Assembly: GCF_020531845.1 (NCBI RefSeq)
Contig: NZ_JAJAVF010000002.1
Span: 283,543 to 347,542 of the forward strand
DNA length: 64,000 bases
Reading direction: 5' to 3'
DNA from: Methylobacillus methanolivorans
GTDB taxonomy: Bacteria > Pseudomonadota > Gammaproteobacteria > Burkholderiales > Methylophilaceae
The notes below the pieces were generated by a model. The model was not told the origin of the DNA. It did no database searches and saw only the letters and a list, made by a program, of their open reading frames with translations. Both the position numbers and the translations under genes were made by a program. The first letter of the stretch is position 1. Every line of letters begins with the position of its first letter. Below, in pieces: positions 37,345 to 48,211 of this stretch.

Positions 37345-38463
37345 TTATTTGCCTGCAGCGAGTTCGGAATTCAGCAGGATGGCGCCGGATGTCACCAAAC
37401 GCTCGTTCTTGATCAACCCCTGCTTGACGGTGGCGAAATCACGCCCTTGTACATCCAGCGTGACTCGGCGTTTCTTGATATGGCCGGGGCTGGTTTCCAC
37501 GAAGACGTAACTGTATAAACCTTCAGTAATCATTGCGCTATTGGGGATGCGGATGACTTTGCGCTGGTCCAGGCTGAGCGGCGTAATGCGGGCATACATT
37601 TCCGGCTTGAGCCTGCCTTTGCTCTCGATGGCGCAACGAATCGGGATGCGACGTGTGGTGGGATCTATCATGCCGCCAATTGATAACACCTTGCCAGTGA
37701 ATGTCTCGCCTGGGTAGGCGTCTACTTCTACGGAAATCGGCTGGCCGATGCTGACCTTGCCAAGGTCACGTTCGGGCAGATCTATACTGGCCCAGAGATG
37801 ATTGGGATCGGTGATGATGAATAATGGATTTGCGGCGTCTGGGCGGATTTCGCCACCTGGGTTCACTTGCCTGTCTACAATGATGCCAGCTAGGGGCGCG
37901 CGAACAGTATAGCTTTCGCTGCTGTTGTGATTGGCACCGAGGTTGTTGATACGGGCATTGGCACGAGCGGCTTCTGCAGCGGCCTCATCCAGGTCGGCCT
38001 TGCTGGCTTCCAACTCCTTTTTCGGGATTACGCCGCCATCCAGCAGCATATGGCTACGATCATATGCCTGCTTTTTCAGGGCCAGTTCTGCTTGCGCCTT
38101 GCGGGCATCCGCGAGTGCGCTACCGAGGTCTGGCGAATCCATGGTCATGAGGGCTTGTCCGGTTTTGACGCTATCGCCAATTTCGGCGCTGATCTTGAGT
38201 GCGCGGCCAGCAACAGGAGAGCTGATCCTGGCGGTGTAGTTCTCGTTGAAAATGATCTTGCCATTCAAGGGTGATGCAGCGGGGGCGATGATTTCGCTGA
38301 CGGTCTCAATCTTGAGGCTGGCTAGTTGTGGAGCATCCTGGGCAAGGATGATTTCATCAGAAGGTTTTGCTGGGGCTTTGGCAGGGGGGGCAGGTTCAGC
38401 GGCCAATGCAGTGTTGCTGGCGAAGGCAATGGATAGCAACACTAAGATAAGTTTTTTCTGCAT
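37345..38463 (-). CDS. RND efflux periplasmic adaptor (CzcB/CusB family)
   Basis: 372 aa. It has a signal peptide (LILVLLSIAFASNTALA) and a proline/alanine-rich spacer. The lipoyl/barrel-sandwich halves are visible as ARISSPVAGRALKISAEIGD and SYTVRAPLAGIIVDRQV, with a long helical hairpin between (about 118-170), and a beta-barrel domain (IDPTTRRIPIRCAIESKGRL, KPEMYARI). It links permease and outer channel in the periplasm. It lacks an obvious N-terminal metal-binding histidine cluster. Ten bases separate it from the permease gene. Confidence 0.92.
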   Translation of the reverse strand: MQKKLILVLLSIAFASNTALAAEPAPPAKAPAKPSDEIILAQDAPQLASLKIETVSEIIAPAASPLNGKIIFNENYTARISSPVAGRALKISAEIGDSVKTGQALMTMDSPDLGSALADARKAQAELALKKQAYDRSHMLLDGGVIPKKELEASKADLDEAAAEAARANARINNLGANHNSSESYTVRAPLAGIIVDRQVNPGGEIRPDAANPLFIITDPNHLWASIDLPERDLGKVSIGQPISVEVDAYPGETFTGKVLSIGGMIDPTTRRIPIRCAIESKGRLKPEMYARITPLSLDQRKVIRIPNSAMITEGLYSYVFVETSPGHIKKRRVTLDVQGRDFATVKQGLIKNERLVTSGAILLNSELAAGK

Positions 38464-38480
38464 GCTTCAGTCTTTCGTGA

Positions 38481-39782
38481 TTATTCAGTCGTGTTGCTAT
38501 TCAAGGCGGCATGCCAGTTGGCAAGGGATTTGGCAAAATCGGCATGTGCGGTCGCTGCATCTAGCTGCAAGGCACGCAATACGCGGCGTGCATCCAGCAG
38601 GTCGGTCACTCCCATGGCACCATGCTGGTAGGCAAACTCCGCTGCCTGCGCCGTTTTTTCCGCTTCCTGCATCATGTTCTGGTCGTAGCGGTCCACTTTT
38701 TCGATAGCCGCATCAAGATCAGCGCGTGCACGCTGGACTTCACTTGCAGCATTGGCGCGTATGCGCTCTTCTGCCTCAATGGCGGTGGTGTAATCCACCT
38801 CGGCACGGGCGATCTCCCCCTGGTATTGGTAACCGGTAAACAAGGGGATGCTGAAGCCAGCGCCTATGGTATTGCGTCCGTTATTATTGCCGCCTCCACC
38901 GCCGCCCATGCTGGGGTAGTGTTCGTACTGCATGCCGATGGTGATGTCGCGCACGGTTTGGGCTTGTGCCAGCTTGCGGTTTTCATTCGCTATCTGGATG
39001 CGCGTCATGGCTGCCTGGATATCCGGGCGTTGATCCAGGCTGGCGGCATTAAGCTCTGCGAGTAGGGAGGCTGTGTTGGGCCAAGTGTCGCCGATGACAA
39101 TACGTTGTGCCTCCTGCTCCTTACCCATTAAGTAACCAAGGTCGACCTGGGCTTTTTCCTTGTCGGCACGCGCTTGCCGCAGGTCATTTTGCGCGCGCAG
39201 CACATCAATCCTGATACGGGCGGCATCGGTAGCAGCGATATCTCCCGCCTTCAGGCGCAATTCAGCGGCCTTGAGCATATTGTCGAACAAGGCTTGGTTT
39301 TCCAGCAGGATGCGCTCGATTTCTTGTGCCAGAAGCAGATCGTAATAGGCACCATGAAGAGAACGCTTTTGCTGACGCAGGCTGTCGCGTAAATCCAGTT
39401 CACTGGCTTGCAGGGCATTATCTGCAACCGCCATGCGCAGGGCGCGCTTGTTTCCGCGCTCAATCGGTTGCTCAATGCGGGCGATTGTATCCAACGTGCG
39501 ATCATTGATACCGCCGTCGCCATTGCTGCCACTGAGCTTGAAATTATTGGAGTTAAGGGAGAATGTGGGGTTGGGGCGTTGTGCTGCGGTGAGGGTGTCG
39601 GCCTTTGCGCTATCTACTCCACGTTTGGAAAGCAGTAATTCTCGATTATTGCGGTTAAATAGCTCGCTTGCCTTGGCCAGGGTCAGGCTGCCCAGATCAT
39701 CGGTTTCTGCAGCCTGGATGATGGTCGAGATGCTTAACCCTAGTAGCACCATGCCGACACACGTCAAATGACGCAACTGCAT
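38481..39782 (-). CDS. Outer-membrane efflux channel (CzcC/TolC family)
   Basis: 433 aa from the ATG at 39782, which gives a clean signal peptide (CVGMVLLGLSISTIIQAAE) and has a GAGAGAA upstream; the open frame starts 15 codons earlier. Two outer-membrane efflux (OEP) repeats with long helices rich in alanine, glutamate and glutamine (SELDLRDSLRQQKRSLHGAY; AEKTAQAAEFAYQHGAMGVT). FSLNSNNFKLSG and GAGFSIPLFTGYQYQGE are the usual strands. It forms the trimeric tunnel of the metal pump. It is first in the operon. No metal-sensing regulator is next to it. Confidence 0.91.
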   Translation of the reverse strand: MQLRHLTCVGMVLLGLSISTIIQAAETDDLGSLTLAKASELFNRNNRELLLSKRGVDSAKADTLTAAQRPNPTFSLNSNNFKLSGSNGDGGINDRTLDTIARIEQPIERGNKRALRMAVADNALQASELDLRDSLRQQKRSLHGAYYDLLLAQEIERILLENQALFDNMLKAAELRLKAGDIAATDAARIRIDVLRAQNDLRQARADKEKAQVDLGYLMGKEQEAQRIVIGDTWPNTASLLAELNAASLDQRPDIQAAMTRIQIANENRKLAQAQTVRDITIGMQYEHYPSMGGGGGGNNNGRNTIGAGFSIPLFTGYQYQGEIARAEVDYTTAIEAEERIRANAASEVQRARADLDAAIEKVDRYDQNMMQEAEKTAQAAEFAYQHGAMGVTDLLDARRVLRALQLDAATAHADFAKSLANWHAALNSNTTE

Positions 39783-39895
39783 CTTGTTATTCTCTCTTTC
39801 AGACAAGCACCACGCGGTGCGAAGCATATAAACGTGAGATAACTACTTTAGTTTACAGTCGTACGAAGTTTATTTTATCAGGTCATGTGCAACGC

Positions 39896-40435
39896 TTATG
39901 CCTTGAGTAGCACGATGACAGCGCCACTGCCACCATCTTGTTGCCGCGCTTGCGCATAGGCAATCACTTCATCCTTTTGCATCAACCAGTTACGCAATTT
40001 GTGTTTGAGCACAGGCTCGCGGTTGCGTGAGCTCAATCCCTTGCCGTGAATGATACGCACGCAACGAATACCGCGTTTCTTGCAATGGGCGAGGAACTCG
40101 GCAACATAAAGCCGGGCTTCGTCGCTGACCATGCCATGCAAATCAATGGCCGCTTGCACCACCCAGTGTCCACGGCGCAATTTGCTCAGGATGTCGGGAG
40201 AATGACCATCGCGCAAGTAGAGTAGCTCTTCGCCACTCTCCAGCTCGTGAGCGGGGATATAGCCATCACTCAAGGAATCAGCCAATGCCTGGCGTTCATC
40301 ACGCAGAAACTGTTTGGGGATAGGTTTGGGATTGGGCGCTTGGTGATACAGTCGGCTGGGCTTGAGCGGACGCACATCCTTGACTGCATCAAGGAACAGC
40401 CGGTTCTCTTCGTCCTTGTCGTCGTGATCTGCCAT
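39896..40435 (-). CDS. Smr domain protein
   Basis: 179 aa. The C-terminal Smr domain (about 95-178) has the signatures IDLHGMVSDEARLYVAEFL and CVRIIHGKGLSSRN, plus the typical GGSGAVIVLLK ending. The N-terminal 90 residues contain DGYIPAHELESGEELLYLRDG, as in the YdaL/SmrA and SmrB group. Smr domains nick branched DNA or cleave mRNA on collided ribosomes (SmrB). Which one applies here is not clear. Confidence 0.88.
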   Translation of the reverse strand: MADHDDKDEENRLFLDAVKDVRPLKPSRLYHQAPNPKPIPKQFLRDERQALADSLSDGYIPAHELESGEELLYLRDGHSPDILSKLRRGHWVVQAAIDLHGMVSDEARLYVAEFLAHCKKRGIRCVRIIHGKGLSSRNREPVLKHKLRNWLMQKDEVIAYAQARQQDGGSGAVIVLLKA

Positions 40436-40445
40436 CTACTGCAAC

Positions 40446-40477
40446 CAGAAAAGAAGCCCGCAGGGAGGCCCTGCGGG
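40446..40477 (-). terminator. Rho-independent terminator of trxB
   Basis: On the minus strand a 9-bp GC-rich stem CCCGCAGGG / CCCTGCGGG with a CCT loop is followed by CTTCTTTTCT. It lies just after the trxB stop and before the Smr gene. Confidence 0.85.
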
Positions 40478-40485
40478 GGTAGGAT

Positions 40486-41472
<987 letters not shown>

Positions 41473-41480
41473 TCAGAATG

Positions 41481-41951
41481 TTAGGGTTTTTCTAGCAAGC
41501 TACGCAACATCCATGCGGTTTTTTCATGGATTTGCAGGCGCTGGGTCAGCAGGTCGGCTGTGGCTTCATCCGAGGCTTTTTCTGCTGTGGGGAATACCGA
41601 GCGGGCAGTACGCACCACAGCTTCGTGGCCTGCAACCAGCTCCTTGATCATGTCTTGCGCATGAGGTACGCCATCTGTTTCAGCAATCGAAGTCAACTTG
41701 CTGAACTCCTTATAAGTGCCTGGCGCTGGGAAATCCAGTGAGCGGATGCGTTCTGCAATCTGGTCTACTGCTGTCCATAGTTCATTGTATTGCTCCTCAA
41801 ACATCAGGTGCAGGGTACGGAATTGCGGGCCAGTGACGTTCCAGTGGAAATAATGTGTCTTGAGATACAGGGTGTAAGTATCTGCAAGAAAGCGGGAAAG
41901 TCCTTCGGCAATCTTCTTGCGGTCTTTTTCACTGATGCCAATGTCTACCAT
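41481..41951 (-). CDS. dps: Dps family DNA-protecting ferritin
   Basis: 156 aa from the ATG at 41951, selected for its AGGAGAACAAG ribosome site. The open frame starts 16 codons upstream. The ferroxidase site residues lie in [19 protein letters not shown] and [19 protein letters not shown], the Dps signature. Dps dodecamers bind DNA and store iron while using up hydrogen peroxide. It lies just upstream of trxB in a same-strand pair, both linked to oxidative stress. Confidence 0.95.
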   Translation of the reverse strand: MVDIGISEKDRKKIAEGLSRFLADTYTLYLKTHYFHWNVTGPQFRTLHLMFEEQYNELWTAVDQIAERIRSLDFPAPGTYKEFSKLTSIAETDGVPHAQDMIKELVAGHEAVVRTARSVFPTAEKASDEATADLLTQRLQIHEKTAWMLRSLLEKP

Positions 41952-42284
41952 CTTGTTCTCCTTTATTTGAGGTGAAATGCAATCCGCAAGCTTGTTCATG
42001 CGGAAAGGTTGTGGATGAGCTTAAGCCTGTTTTCTAGCAGACAATCATTACAATTCTTAGTTTCGCTAGTGTAGGCGTCGCCACAGGTGAGTGCAAATTG
42101 ATTGTGTTGATGTGACTGATAAGCTGGATTAATCATCCTGCAGAGTGCCTGAGTCCACTAAAGCCAATCAGTACCTGCCTTAGGGGCGCTGTAGGAACTA
42201 TCTGACGCTGATGTCATCCAACCTAATGTGCGAAACACAATTTCGTGCAATTTGGTTGTCATCTCCCAAAAGGAAATTTACATT
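41952..42284. other. Divergent control region between dps and a small ORF
   Basis: 333 bases. It should hold the dps promoter (leftward) and the promoter of the small gene at 42285. I see no clear OxyR or Fur box, RNA gene or terminator. AAAAGGAAAT, the ribosome site of the next gene, is at its end. Confidence 0.4.
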
Positions 42285-42488
42285 ATGTTGGTATTAGCAG
42301 TTCGTTCACAGCCTAGCCCTGCGCCTGTCATTCAGCCCATGGATACCGTGGCTACTCGTTTACATCACTCCGATTATGTTCCCGCTGAAAATGTTGCAGA
42401 AAAAGAAGCGGCATTTGATCGTATCAGTTTCGCGGGAAATCGACGTGCGTTGGTGAAAAATATTGATGCATTTTGTGATTGTGTCTGA
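42285..42488 (+). CDS. Small protein of unknown function, 67 aa
   Basis: 67 aa from an ATG with AAAAGGAAAT nine bases upstream. The peptide is soluble and slightly acidic (SQPSPAPVIQPMDTVATRLH, then AEKEAAFDRISFAGNRRALV) and ends CDCV. No family is recognised. It has its own gap on both sides between dps and ftsK. The good ribosome site is the main support. Confidence 0.5.
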   Translation: MLVLAVRSQPSPAPVIQPMDTVATRLHHSDYVPAENVAEKEAAFDRISFAGNRRALVKNIDAFCDCV

Positions 42489-42640
42489 AGTCTTTTGTTG
42501 GTATCCCTGACAGTGGTTAAAGCAGTCTTCGGTCACTGTGGGAGTATCACTGCCAGCCACTCATCAGTACGCCAGACCGAAACAGGATTGATGCTGATAT
42601 AATCAGAGCAGCTTAATTTTGTGCCGGGTACTGAATCATC

Positions 42641-44938
42641 TTGTTTTTCCAGAAAAAAAGCACGCCGCTCAATAGCCGTCGTCAATCCGAACCTGAACCG
42701 ACCCCTGGTATTGTCAAGGAAGCCTGGTGGTTGGTGCTTGTCGTCGTTGGTCTCTATCTCGCCCTGATTTTATTCACTTATCACAGCACCGATCCCTCAT
42801 GGTCGCATAGCACTAGTGATGGCGATATTACGCAAAATGCTGGTGGTGCGCTAGGTGCATGGTTATCTGATATCTTATTGTATTTATTTGGATTCTCTGC
42901 CTGGTGGTGGGTTGTACTGGCATTTTATGCCATGTGGTTGGTTTACCTGCGACTTGAGGTTGTAGAAGCTGAACGTAAGCCATTGATCTGGCTTAATCTT
43001 GCTGGCTTCGCCATGTTGTTGCTGTCTTCTGCTGCATTAGAGGCTGGGCATTTTCATGCCATGGCGGTGGAGTTGCCGATGGCGGCTGGCGGGATGCTGG
43101 GATCACTGGTCGATGCTGGCTTACAAGCCATCCTGGGATTTGCAGGTTCCACATTGGTGTTGTTATTGCTGTTGGCTGTGGGCTTCAGCCTGTTTACGGG
43201 CTGGTCATGGATAGCCATTGCGGAGAAATTTGGTGCTGGCCTGGAGTTTAGCTATCACTACGTCATTCAGCGCTGGCAGGATTACCAGGATCGCAAGCTG
43301 GGTAAAAAGGCCGAGCAGGAACGTACTGAATTTGTCGTGAGCGAACGCAAGCGCACGGAAGACAGGCCACCGGTGCAGATTGAGGTGCCGCAGACTTTTG
43401 AGATTGTGAAGAGTGAGCGGGTGCAACGCGAAAAGCAGACCCCCTTGTTCGAGACCTTGCCAGATTCGCCTTTGCCACCCTTGCATTTGCTGGATGAGCC
43501 AAATGGTGTGGTAGAAGTGCAATCTGCTGAAACCCTGGAATTCACTTCGCGCCTGATTGAACGCAAGCTCATGGATTTCGGGATTGAGGTCAAGGTAGTA
43601 ACGGCGCTGCCTGGCCCCGTGATTACGCGTTATGAAATTGACCCGGCTGCAGGGGTCAAAGGTAGCCAGGTGGCTAACCTTTCCAAAGACTTGGCGCGCG
43701 CCTTGTCTGTGGTGAGCGTGCGCGTGGTGGAGACGATCCCAGGTAAGACTTACATGGGCCTGGAAATTCCCAACCCCAAGCGCCAGATTGTGTACTTGTC
43801 CGAGATACTCGGTTCACAGGTTTATGCCGATGTCACTTCGCCGCTGGCCATTGCGATGGGCAAGGATATTTCCGGCAAACCAGTAGTGGCGGATCTGGCC
43901 AAGATGCCTCACGTGCTGGTTGCAGGTACAACCGGTTCAGGCAAGTCCGTGGCGATCAATGCCATGATATTGAGCTTGGTGTACAAGGCAGAGCCTAGCA
44001 AAGTGCGCCTAATCCTTATCGACCCCAAGATGCTGGAGCTATCGGTATACGATGCTATTCCGCACCTGTTAGCTCCGGTGATTACCGACATGCGCCAGGC
44101 AGGCAATGCGCTCAATTGGAGCGTGGCCGAGATGGAGCGCCGCTACAAGCTGATGTCCATGCTGGGTGTGCGTAATCTTGCCGGATATAACCAGAAAATT
44201 CGTGATGCTGAAAAAGAGGGTACGTCTATCCCGCATCCGTTTAGTTTGACGCCGGACGAGCCTGAACCATTAGACGAATTGCCATTGATCGTGGTGGTGA
44301 TTGACGAACTGGCCGATCTGATGATGGTCGTTGGCAAAAAGGTGGAAGAGCCGATTGCGCGCTTGGCGCAAAAGGCACGCGCTTGCGGTATTCACCTGGT
44401 GGTGGCGACCCAGCGACCTTCTGTAGATGTCATCACTGGCCTGATCAAGGCCAATATCCCTACCCGGGTGGCGTTCCAGGTATCGAGCAAGATCGATTCA
44501 CGTACCATTCTGGACCAGATGGGGGCGGAAGCCTTGCTGGGGCAGGGCGACATGCTTTACCAGCCACCAGGAACCAGTGACCCACAACGTGTACACGGTG
44601 CCTTTGTTTCTGACCAGGAAGTGCACCGCGTGGTTGAGCACCTCAAGCAGCAAGGCGAGCCGAATTACATTGAGGGCATTCTCACTGGTGGTAGTGAAGA
44701 TGGCGGCGAGGCTGGAGAGCTTGGCGAAAGTGGTGGCGAGACAGATCCGCTCTACGATGAGGCCGTTGCCATTGTGCTCAAGTCGCGGCGTGCCTCTATT
44801 TCATCAGTGCAGCGCCAGCTACGAATTGGTTATAACCGTGCTGCGCGCCTGATCGAGGAGATGGAGCGGGCCGGCTTGGTGTCCGCGATGCAGAGCAACG
44901 GCAATCGCGAAGTGATTGCGCCGAATAATCATGATTAA
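42641..44938 (+). CDS. ftsK: DNA translocase FtsK
   Basis: 765 aa. The frame can only begin at TTG 42641 (a stop lies 3 codons before), although the ribosome site is weak. There are four N-terminal transmembrane helices (about 30-190), a short charged linker (220-290), then the alpha-beta motor: [20 protein letters not shown], Walker [18 protein letters not shown], Walker [39 protein letters not shown]. The C-terminal winged-helix gamma domain ([20 protein letters not shown]) reads the KOPS sequences. It pumps chromosome dimers at the septum. It opens the ftsK-lolA-rarA-serS block. Confidence 0.96.
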   Translation: MFFQKKSTPLNSRRQSEPEPTPGIVKEAWWLVLVVVGLYLALILFTYHSTDPSWSHSTSDGDITQNAGGALGAWLSDILLYLFGFSAWWWVVLAFYAMWLVYLRLEVVEAERKPLIWLNLAGFAMLLLSSAALEAGHFHAMAVELPMAAGGMLGSLVDAGLQAILGFAGSTLVLLLLLAVGFSLFTGWSWIAIAEKFGAGLEFSYHYVIQRWQDYQDRKLGKKAEQERTEFVVSERKRTEDRPPVQIEVPQTFEIVKSERVQREKQTPLFETLPDSPLPPLHLLDEPNGVVEVQSAETLEFTSRLIERKLMDFGIEVKVVTALPGPVITRYEIDPAAGVKGSQVANLSKDLARALSVVSVRVVETIPGKTYMGLEIPNPKRQIVYLSEILGSQVYADVTSPLAIAMGKDISGKPVVADLAKMPHVLVAGTTGSGKSVAINAMILSLVYKAEPSKVRLILIDPKMLELSVYDAIPHLLAPVITDMRQAGNALNWSVAEMERRYKLMSMLGVRNLAGYNQKIRDAEKEGTSIPHPFSLTPDEPEPLDELPLIVVVIDELADLMMVVGKKVEEPIARLAQKARACGIHLVVATQRPSVDVITGLIKANIPTRVAFQVSSKIDSRTILDQMGAEALLGQGDMLYQPPGTSDPQRVHGAFVSDQEVHRVVEHLKQQGEPNYIEGILTGGSEDGGEAGELGESGGETDPLYDEAVAIVLKSRRASISSVQRQLRIGYNRAARLIEEMERAGLVSAMQSNGNREVIAPNNHD

Positions 44939-44955
44939 GCACGAAAGATAACAAG

Positions 44956-45564
44956 ATGAGATTGATGGCAGGGGCATTGCTGATGGTGATGCCGTTCTTG
45001 GCCCATGCAGATGGCGTTGCATCGCTCAAGACTTTTTTCAAGGCGACCAGTGCCATGCGGGCGCATTTTCACCAAGTGGTGACCGATGCGCAGGGTAATA
45101 AGGTGCAGGAGGTCGAGGGCAATATGCAGTTGCAGCGCCCGGGCAAGTTCCGCTGGGATTACGATAAGCCTTATGTGCAGCAGATCGTGGGCGATGGCGA
45201 GAAGGTCTGGCTGTTTGATCCTGACCTTAATCAGGTGACGGTGCGTGCCATGAGCAAGGCGATTGGTTCAAGCCCTGCGTCATTATTGGCGGGCGCTCAG
45301 GATGCAGAACGTAATTTTACCCTGACTACCGTGAGTCGTTCTGATGGCCTGGAGTGGGCACAAGCCGTGCCTAAGGCTGAGGATAGTGGTTTTGATAAGG
45401 TCTTGTTGGGCTTCAAGGGCGACGAACTGCAAAAGATGGAGCTACACGACAGTTTCGGTCATACCACCAGCATTCAGTTTAGCAAGCTGCAGCGTAACCC
45501 ATCCATTGCCAATGGTAGTTTCAAGTTTGTCGCTCCTGCAGGGGCTGATGTTGTTGGCGAGTAA
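44956..45564 (+). CDS. lolA: Outer-membrane lipoprotein carrier LolA
   Basis: 202 aa with a signal peptide (MAGALLMVMPFLAHA). The LolA pattern is clear: MRAHFHQVVTDAQGNKVQEV, GNMQLQRPGKFRWDYDKPY, QQIVGDGEKVWLFDPDLNQV, LLAGAQDAERNF. It carries lipoproteins across the periplasm from LolCDE to LolB. It starts 17 bases after ftsK. In E. coli rarA follows directly; here two other genes come first. Confidence 0.96.
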   Translation: MRLMAGALLMVMPFLAHADGVASLKTFFKATSAMRAHFHQVVTDAQGNKVQEVEGNMQLQRPGKFRWDYDKPYVQQIVGDGEKVWLFDPDLNQVTVRAMSKAIGSSPASLLAGAQDAERNFTLTTVSRSDGLEWAQAVPKAEDSGFDKVLLGFKGDELQKMELHDSFGHTTSIQFSKLQRNPSIANGSFKFVAPAGADVVGE

Positions 45565-45603
45565 TCCAGAGTGCTTTACCAGTCTATAGGCAGTAGCAAA
45601 ACC

Positions 45604-46935
45604 ATGCTGTACAAGGCTGCCGTTGTCGGGGCAGCCTGGCTATTGATGGGAGAGGGTGTTGCCTTGGCGCAGGATACTGATGTGCTGCACAAAGCTAGCC
45701 AACTGATCAGCAAGCGGGATTATGCAGCGGCCTATGGATTGCTGGAGCCGGTGGAGTCAGATCATTCGGGTAATCCTGAGTACGACATGTTGTTTGGCTT
45801 AGCTGCCATCGATAGCGGGCATGTCACGCGAGGCGTGTTTGCGCTGGAACGTGTGCTTGCCTTGCAGCCAGATAATGCCAATGCCCGTGCGCAAATTGCC
45901 CGCGCCTATTTCCTGCTCGGCGAGCAAGATGCTGCCCGTGCTGAATTCAGGAATGTATTGAACCAGCAGCCGCCTGAGGATATCAGCAAAGTCATCAATC
46001 GTTATATGAGCGCTATCGACAAGGCGCAAGGGCTGAAGACGAGTTACTCGGCATATCTGGAAGGTACTGTGGGGCATGACAGCAATGTCAACAGTGCGAC
46101 TACTGCGGCTTCAGTTGCAGTGCCTGGCATCGCCAATAACCTTGATTTGGTATTGTCGCGGGCTTCCCGTGCGAACTCGGATAATTTCATGACGCTGGCC
46201 GGTGGTGTATCGGTGAGTACGCCGGTGACTACAGGCTTGTCCGCTTTTGCTGGCCTGAATGCGTCGCAACGCTCGAACCATCAAGAAAGGGCATTCGACA
46301 TAGGCTCGCTGGATGCGAATGCCGGGTTACGCTATCGGCGCTTTGTCGACACCTTCACACTGGCAGTGCAGGATGCCAATATCTGGGTAGACGATAAGCG
46401 CTTCAGGCGTGCCTATGGTTTTAACACGCAGTGGCAGCACGATATCAGTAACCAAGACCAGATCAACCTATTTGCCCAGGCATCTCGTATCAGTTATCCA
46501 GATAACGAGATTCGCGATGCCAACCGCTATGTATTCGGCGGTGGTTGGGCGCACGTATTTTCCGGGGATAAAACGCCAGTGCTATTTACCAGTGCTTATG
46601 CTGGTCGTGAAAAGGTAAGGTCGTCCGGGTACGATTTCCTTAGTAACGATCTCTATGGTGCAAGAGTAGGTGGGCAGTTGACGCTCAAGCCATCACTCGT
46701 CGCTTATGGCATATTCAGTTACGAGCATCGCCACCATGATGATGAAGACCCATTTTTCCTCAAGGCCCGCGAGGATAATCAATACGATATCAATCTAGGC
46801 TTGAGGTATCTGGTAGGCGGCAACTGGTTGATCAGGCCGCAGGTGAGCTATATCTGCAATGATTCAAATACCAAAATCAATGATTTTGATCGTTATATGT
46901 TCTCAGTGAGTGTGCGCCATGATTTCAATTGGTAA
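45604..46935 (+). CDS. TPR and beta-barrel outer-membrane protein (SLAM/DUF560-like)
   Basis: 443 aa from the ATG at 45604 (a GTG at 45571 is also in frame), beginning with a signal peptide that ends VALAQ. Residues about 35-140 are TPR-like helices (YAAAYGLLEPVESDHSGNPE, VLALQPDNANARAQIARAYF). The remainder is a long series of beta strands with alternating hydrophobics, starting TSYSAYLEGTVGHDSNVNSA and ending in an aromatic residue (SVSVRHDFNW). This TPR-plus-barrel layout is like DUF560/Slam proteins, which move surface proteins through the outer membrane. No Slam activity is shown. The FecR gene overlaps its 3' end region and starts 17 bases after the stop. Confidence 0.75.
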   Translation: MLYKAAVVGAAWLLMGEGVALAQDTDVLHKASQLISKRDYAAAYGLLEPVESDHSGNPEYDMLFGLAAIDSGHVTRGVFALERVLALQPDNANARAQIARAYFLLGEQDAARAEFRNVLNQQPPEDISKVINRYMSAIDKAQGLKTSYSAYLEGTVGHDSNVNSATTAASVAVPGIANNLDLVLSRASRANSDNFMTLAGGVSVSTPVTTGLSAFAGLNASQRSNHQERAFDIGSLDANAGLRYRRFVDTFTLAVQDANIWVDDKRFRRAYGFNTQWQHDISNQDQINLFAQASRISYPDNEIRDANRYVFGGGWAHVFSGDKTPVLFTSAYAGREKVRSSGYDFLSNDLYGARVGGQLTLKPSLVAYGIFSYEHRHHDDEDPFFLKAREDNQYDINLGLRYLVGGNWLIRPQVSYICNDSNTKINDFDRYMFSVSVRHDFNW

Positions 46936-46951
46936 AGCCAGGGAGGGCGTG

Positions 46952-48181
46952 ATGTATCGTCCAGATATTCGGTTGTATCGCATGACATTGAAGTTACTAG
47001 CTTTCTGCCTGCTCATGCCAGCATTGGCGATAGCAGCCGCTGGCAAGGTCGAATTTGTTGCAGGCGATGCCCAGATTTTGGATGCCTCTGGTACAGCCAG
47101 GCTTGCCAGCAAGGGCAGCGAGTTTGATGCTGGTGAAACCCTGCAAACTGTAGATGGGCGGATGCAGGTGAAATTTATCGACGGTGGTTATATTTCCTTG
47201 CAACCCAATACCAGCTTCAGAGTCGAGGAATACCATTTCAACGGGCAGGCAGATGGTAGCGAGCGCGGCATTTTCCACCTGATCAAAGGCGGTTTGCGGG
47301 CGATTACTGGTGTGATCGGTCATGCCAACAAGCCTAATTACCGCATGGATACACCGGTGGCTACCATCGGCATACGTGGCACTGAGTTCACGGCATCACT
47401 TAACGACGCGCAGCGACTATTGGTAAAAGTGGGCGATGGCGCGGTATTTATGGAAAACAACGTGGGCAATCTGGTGCTCTACAAGGGGCAGGCGGGTGAG
47501 GTCGGCGAGCTGGTCAAACCGACGTATAGCGAGCAACAGCCCTTGCTGGCGGCTGCAGGCCCGAGTGGTGCTACGCCCGAAGATGCGCAACAACATCAAC
47601 AACGCGAACAGGCAGAAACCCAAGGGTTTGTGCTGGGAGATAACAAGAGTATTAGCGGAGGTCCTTGTCTTGGTGGGCTGGGCGGCAATTGCGTCTGGGG
47701 TAGTGATCCGACGGAGCGCCTGATCAGTGCGTACAACCTTGCGGGAGTGCAGGGGCAGTGGTCAGGAAATGCTGATAATGTACAAAGTAGCAACGGAACG
47801 GTGTCGGCTAATGGATTGCTTAATGTAGATTTCAGTCGTTATAACGCGACATTTGTATTAACACTCACGAATCCTTTTGATAATCCGGGATGGAATAGCG
47901 AGGCCATGACAGGGACTGCAACAGGTAGACTAAACCCCCAAAATGGGCGTTTAAGTTTTGCTGACACTACTATGGGTGCAGGGCTTGGGCGTGAAGGAGT
48001 TTGTACCAATGGCGGATGTGATTTGATTGTAAATCAGGGGCAACTTGGCGGTCGTCAGTTTTCCAGTGCAAATATTAATTTTACCGTTAGGGCGAATAAT
48101 ATACTTGATAGTCCACAACCATTTATTGATCGCCATGACCTAGAGTTGCAGCGTGTTGATGGCTTATCTAATCTACGTTAA
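46952..48181 (+). CDS. FecR-domain protein with C-terminal beta-rich domain
   Basis: 409 aa from the ATG at 46952, which has GGGAGG five bases upstream. A signal peptide (LLAFCLLMPALAIAAA) precedes a FecR domain (about 30-160): GDAQILDASGTARLASKGSE, DGRMQVKFIDGGYISLQPNT, and the MDTPVATIGIRGTEFTASL block. A Q/E-rich linker follows. The last 150 residues (from about 255) look like a small beta barrel (GVQGQWSGNADNVQSSNG, YNATFVLTLTNPF, RLSFADTTMG, GGRQFSSANINFTVR). No lipobox or membrane helix is seen. It likely works in the periplasm or outside the cell with the barrel protein upstream. Confidence 0.78.
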   Translation: MYRPDIRLYRMTLKLLAFCLLMPALAIAAAGKVEFVAGDAQILDASGTARLASKGSEFDAGETLQTVDGRMQVKFIDGGYISLQPNTSFRVEEYHFNGQADGSERGIFHLIKGGLRAITGVIGHANKPNYRMDTPVATIGIRGTEFTASLNDAQRLLVKVGDGAVFMENNVGNLVLYKGQAGEVGELVKPTYSEQQPLLAAAGPSGATPEDAQQHQQREQAETQGFVLGDNKSISGGPCLGGLGGNCVWGSDPTERLISAYNLAGVQGQWSGNADNVQSSNGTVSANGLLNVDFSRYNATFVLTLTNPFDNPGWNSEAMTGTATGRLNPQNGRLSFADTTMGAGLGREGVCTNGGCDLIVNQGQLGGRQFSSANINFTVRANNILDSPQPFIDRHDLELQRVDGLSNLR

Positions 48182-48211
48182 TCATGATGCTTGTCCTAAT
48201 ATTGTATTGAA

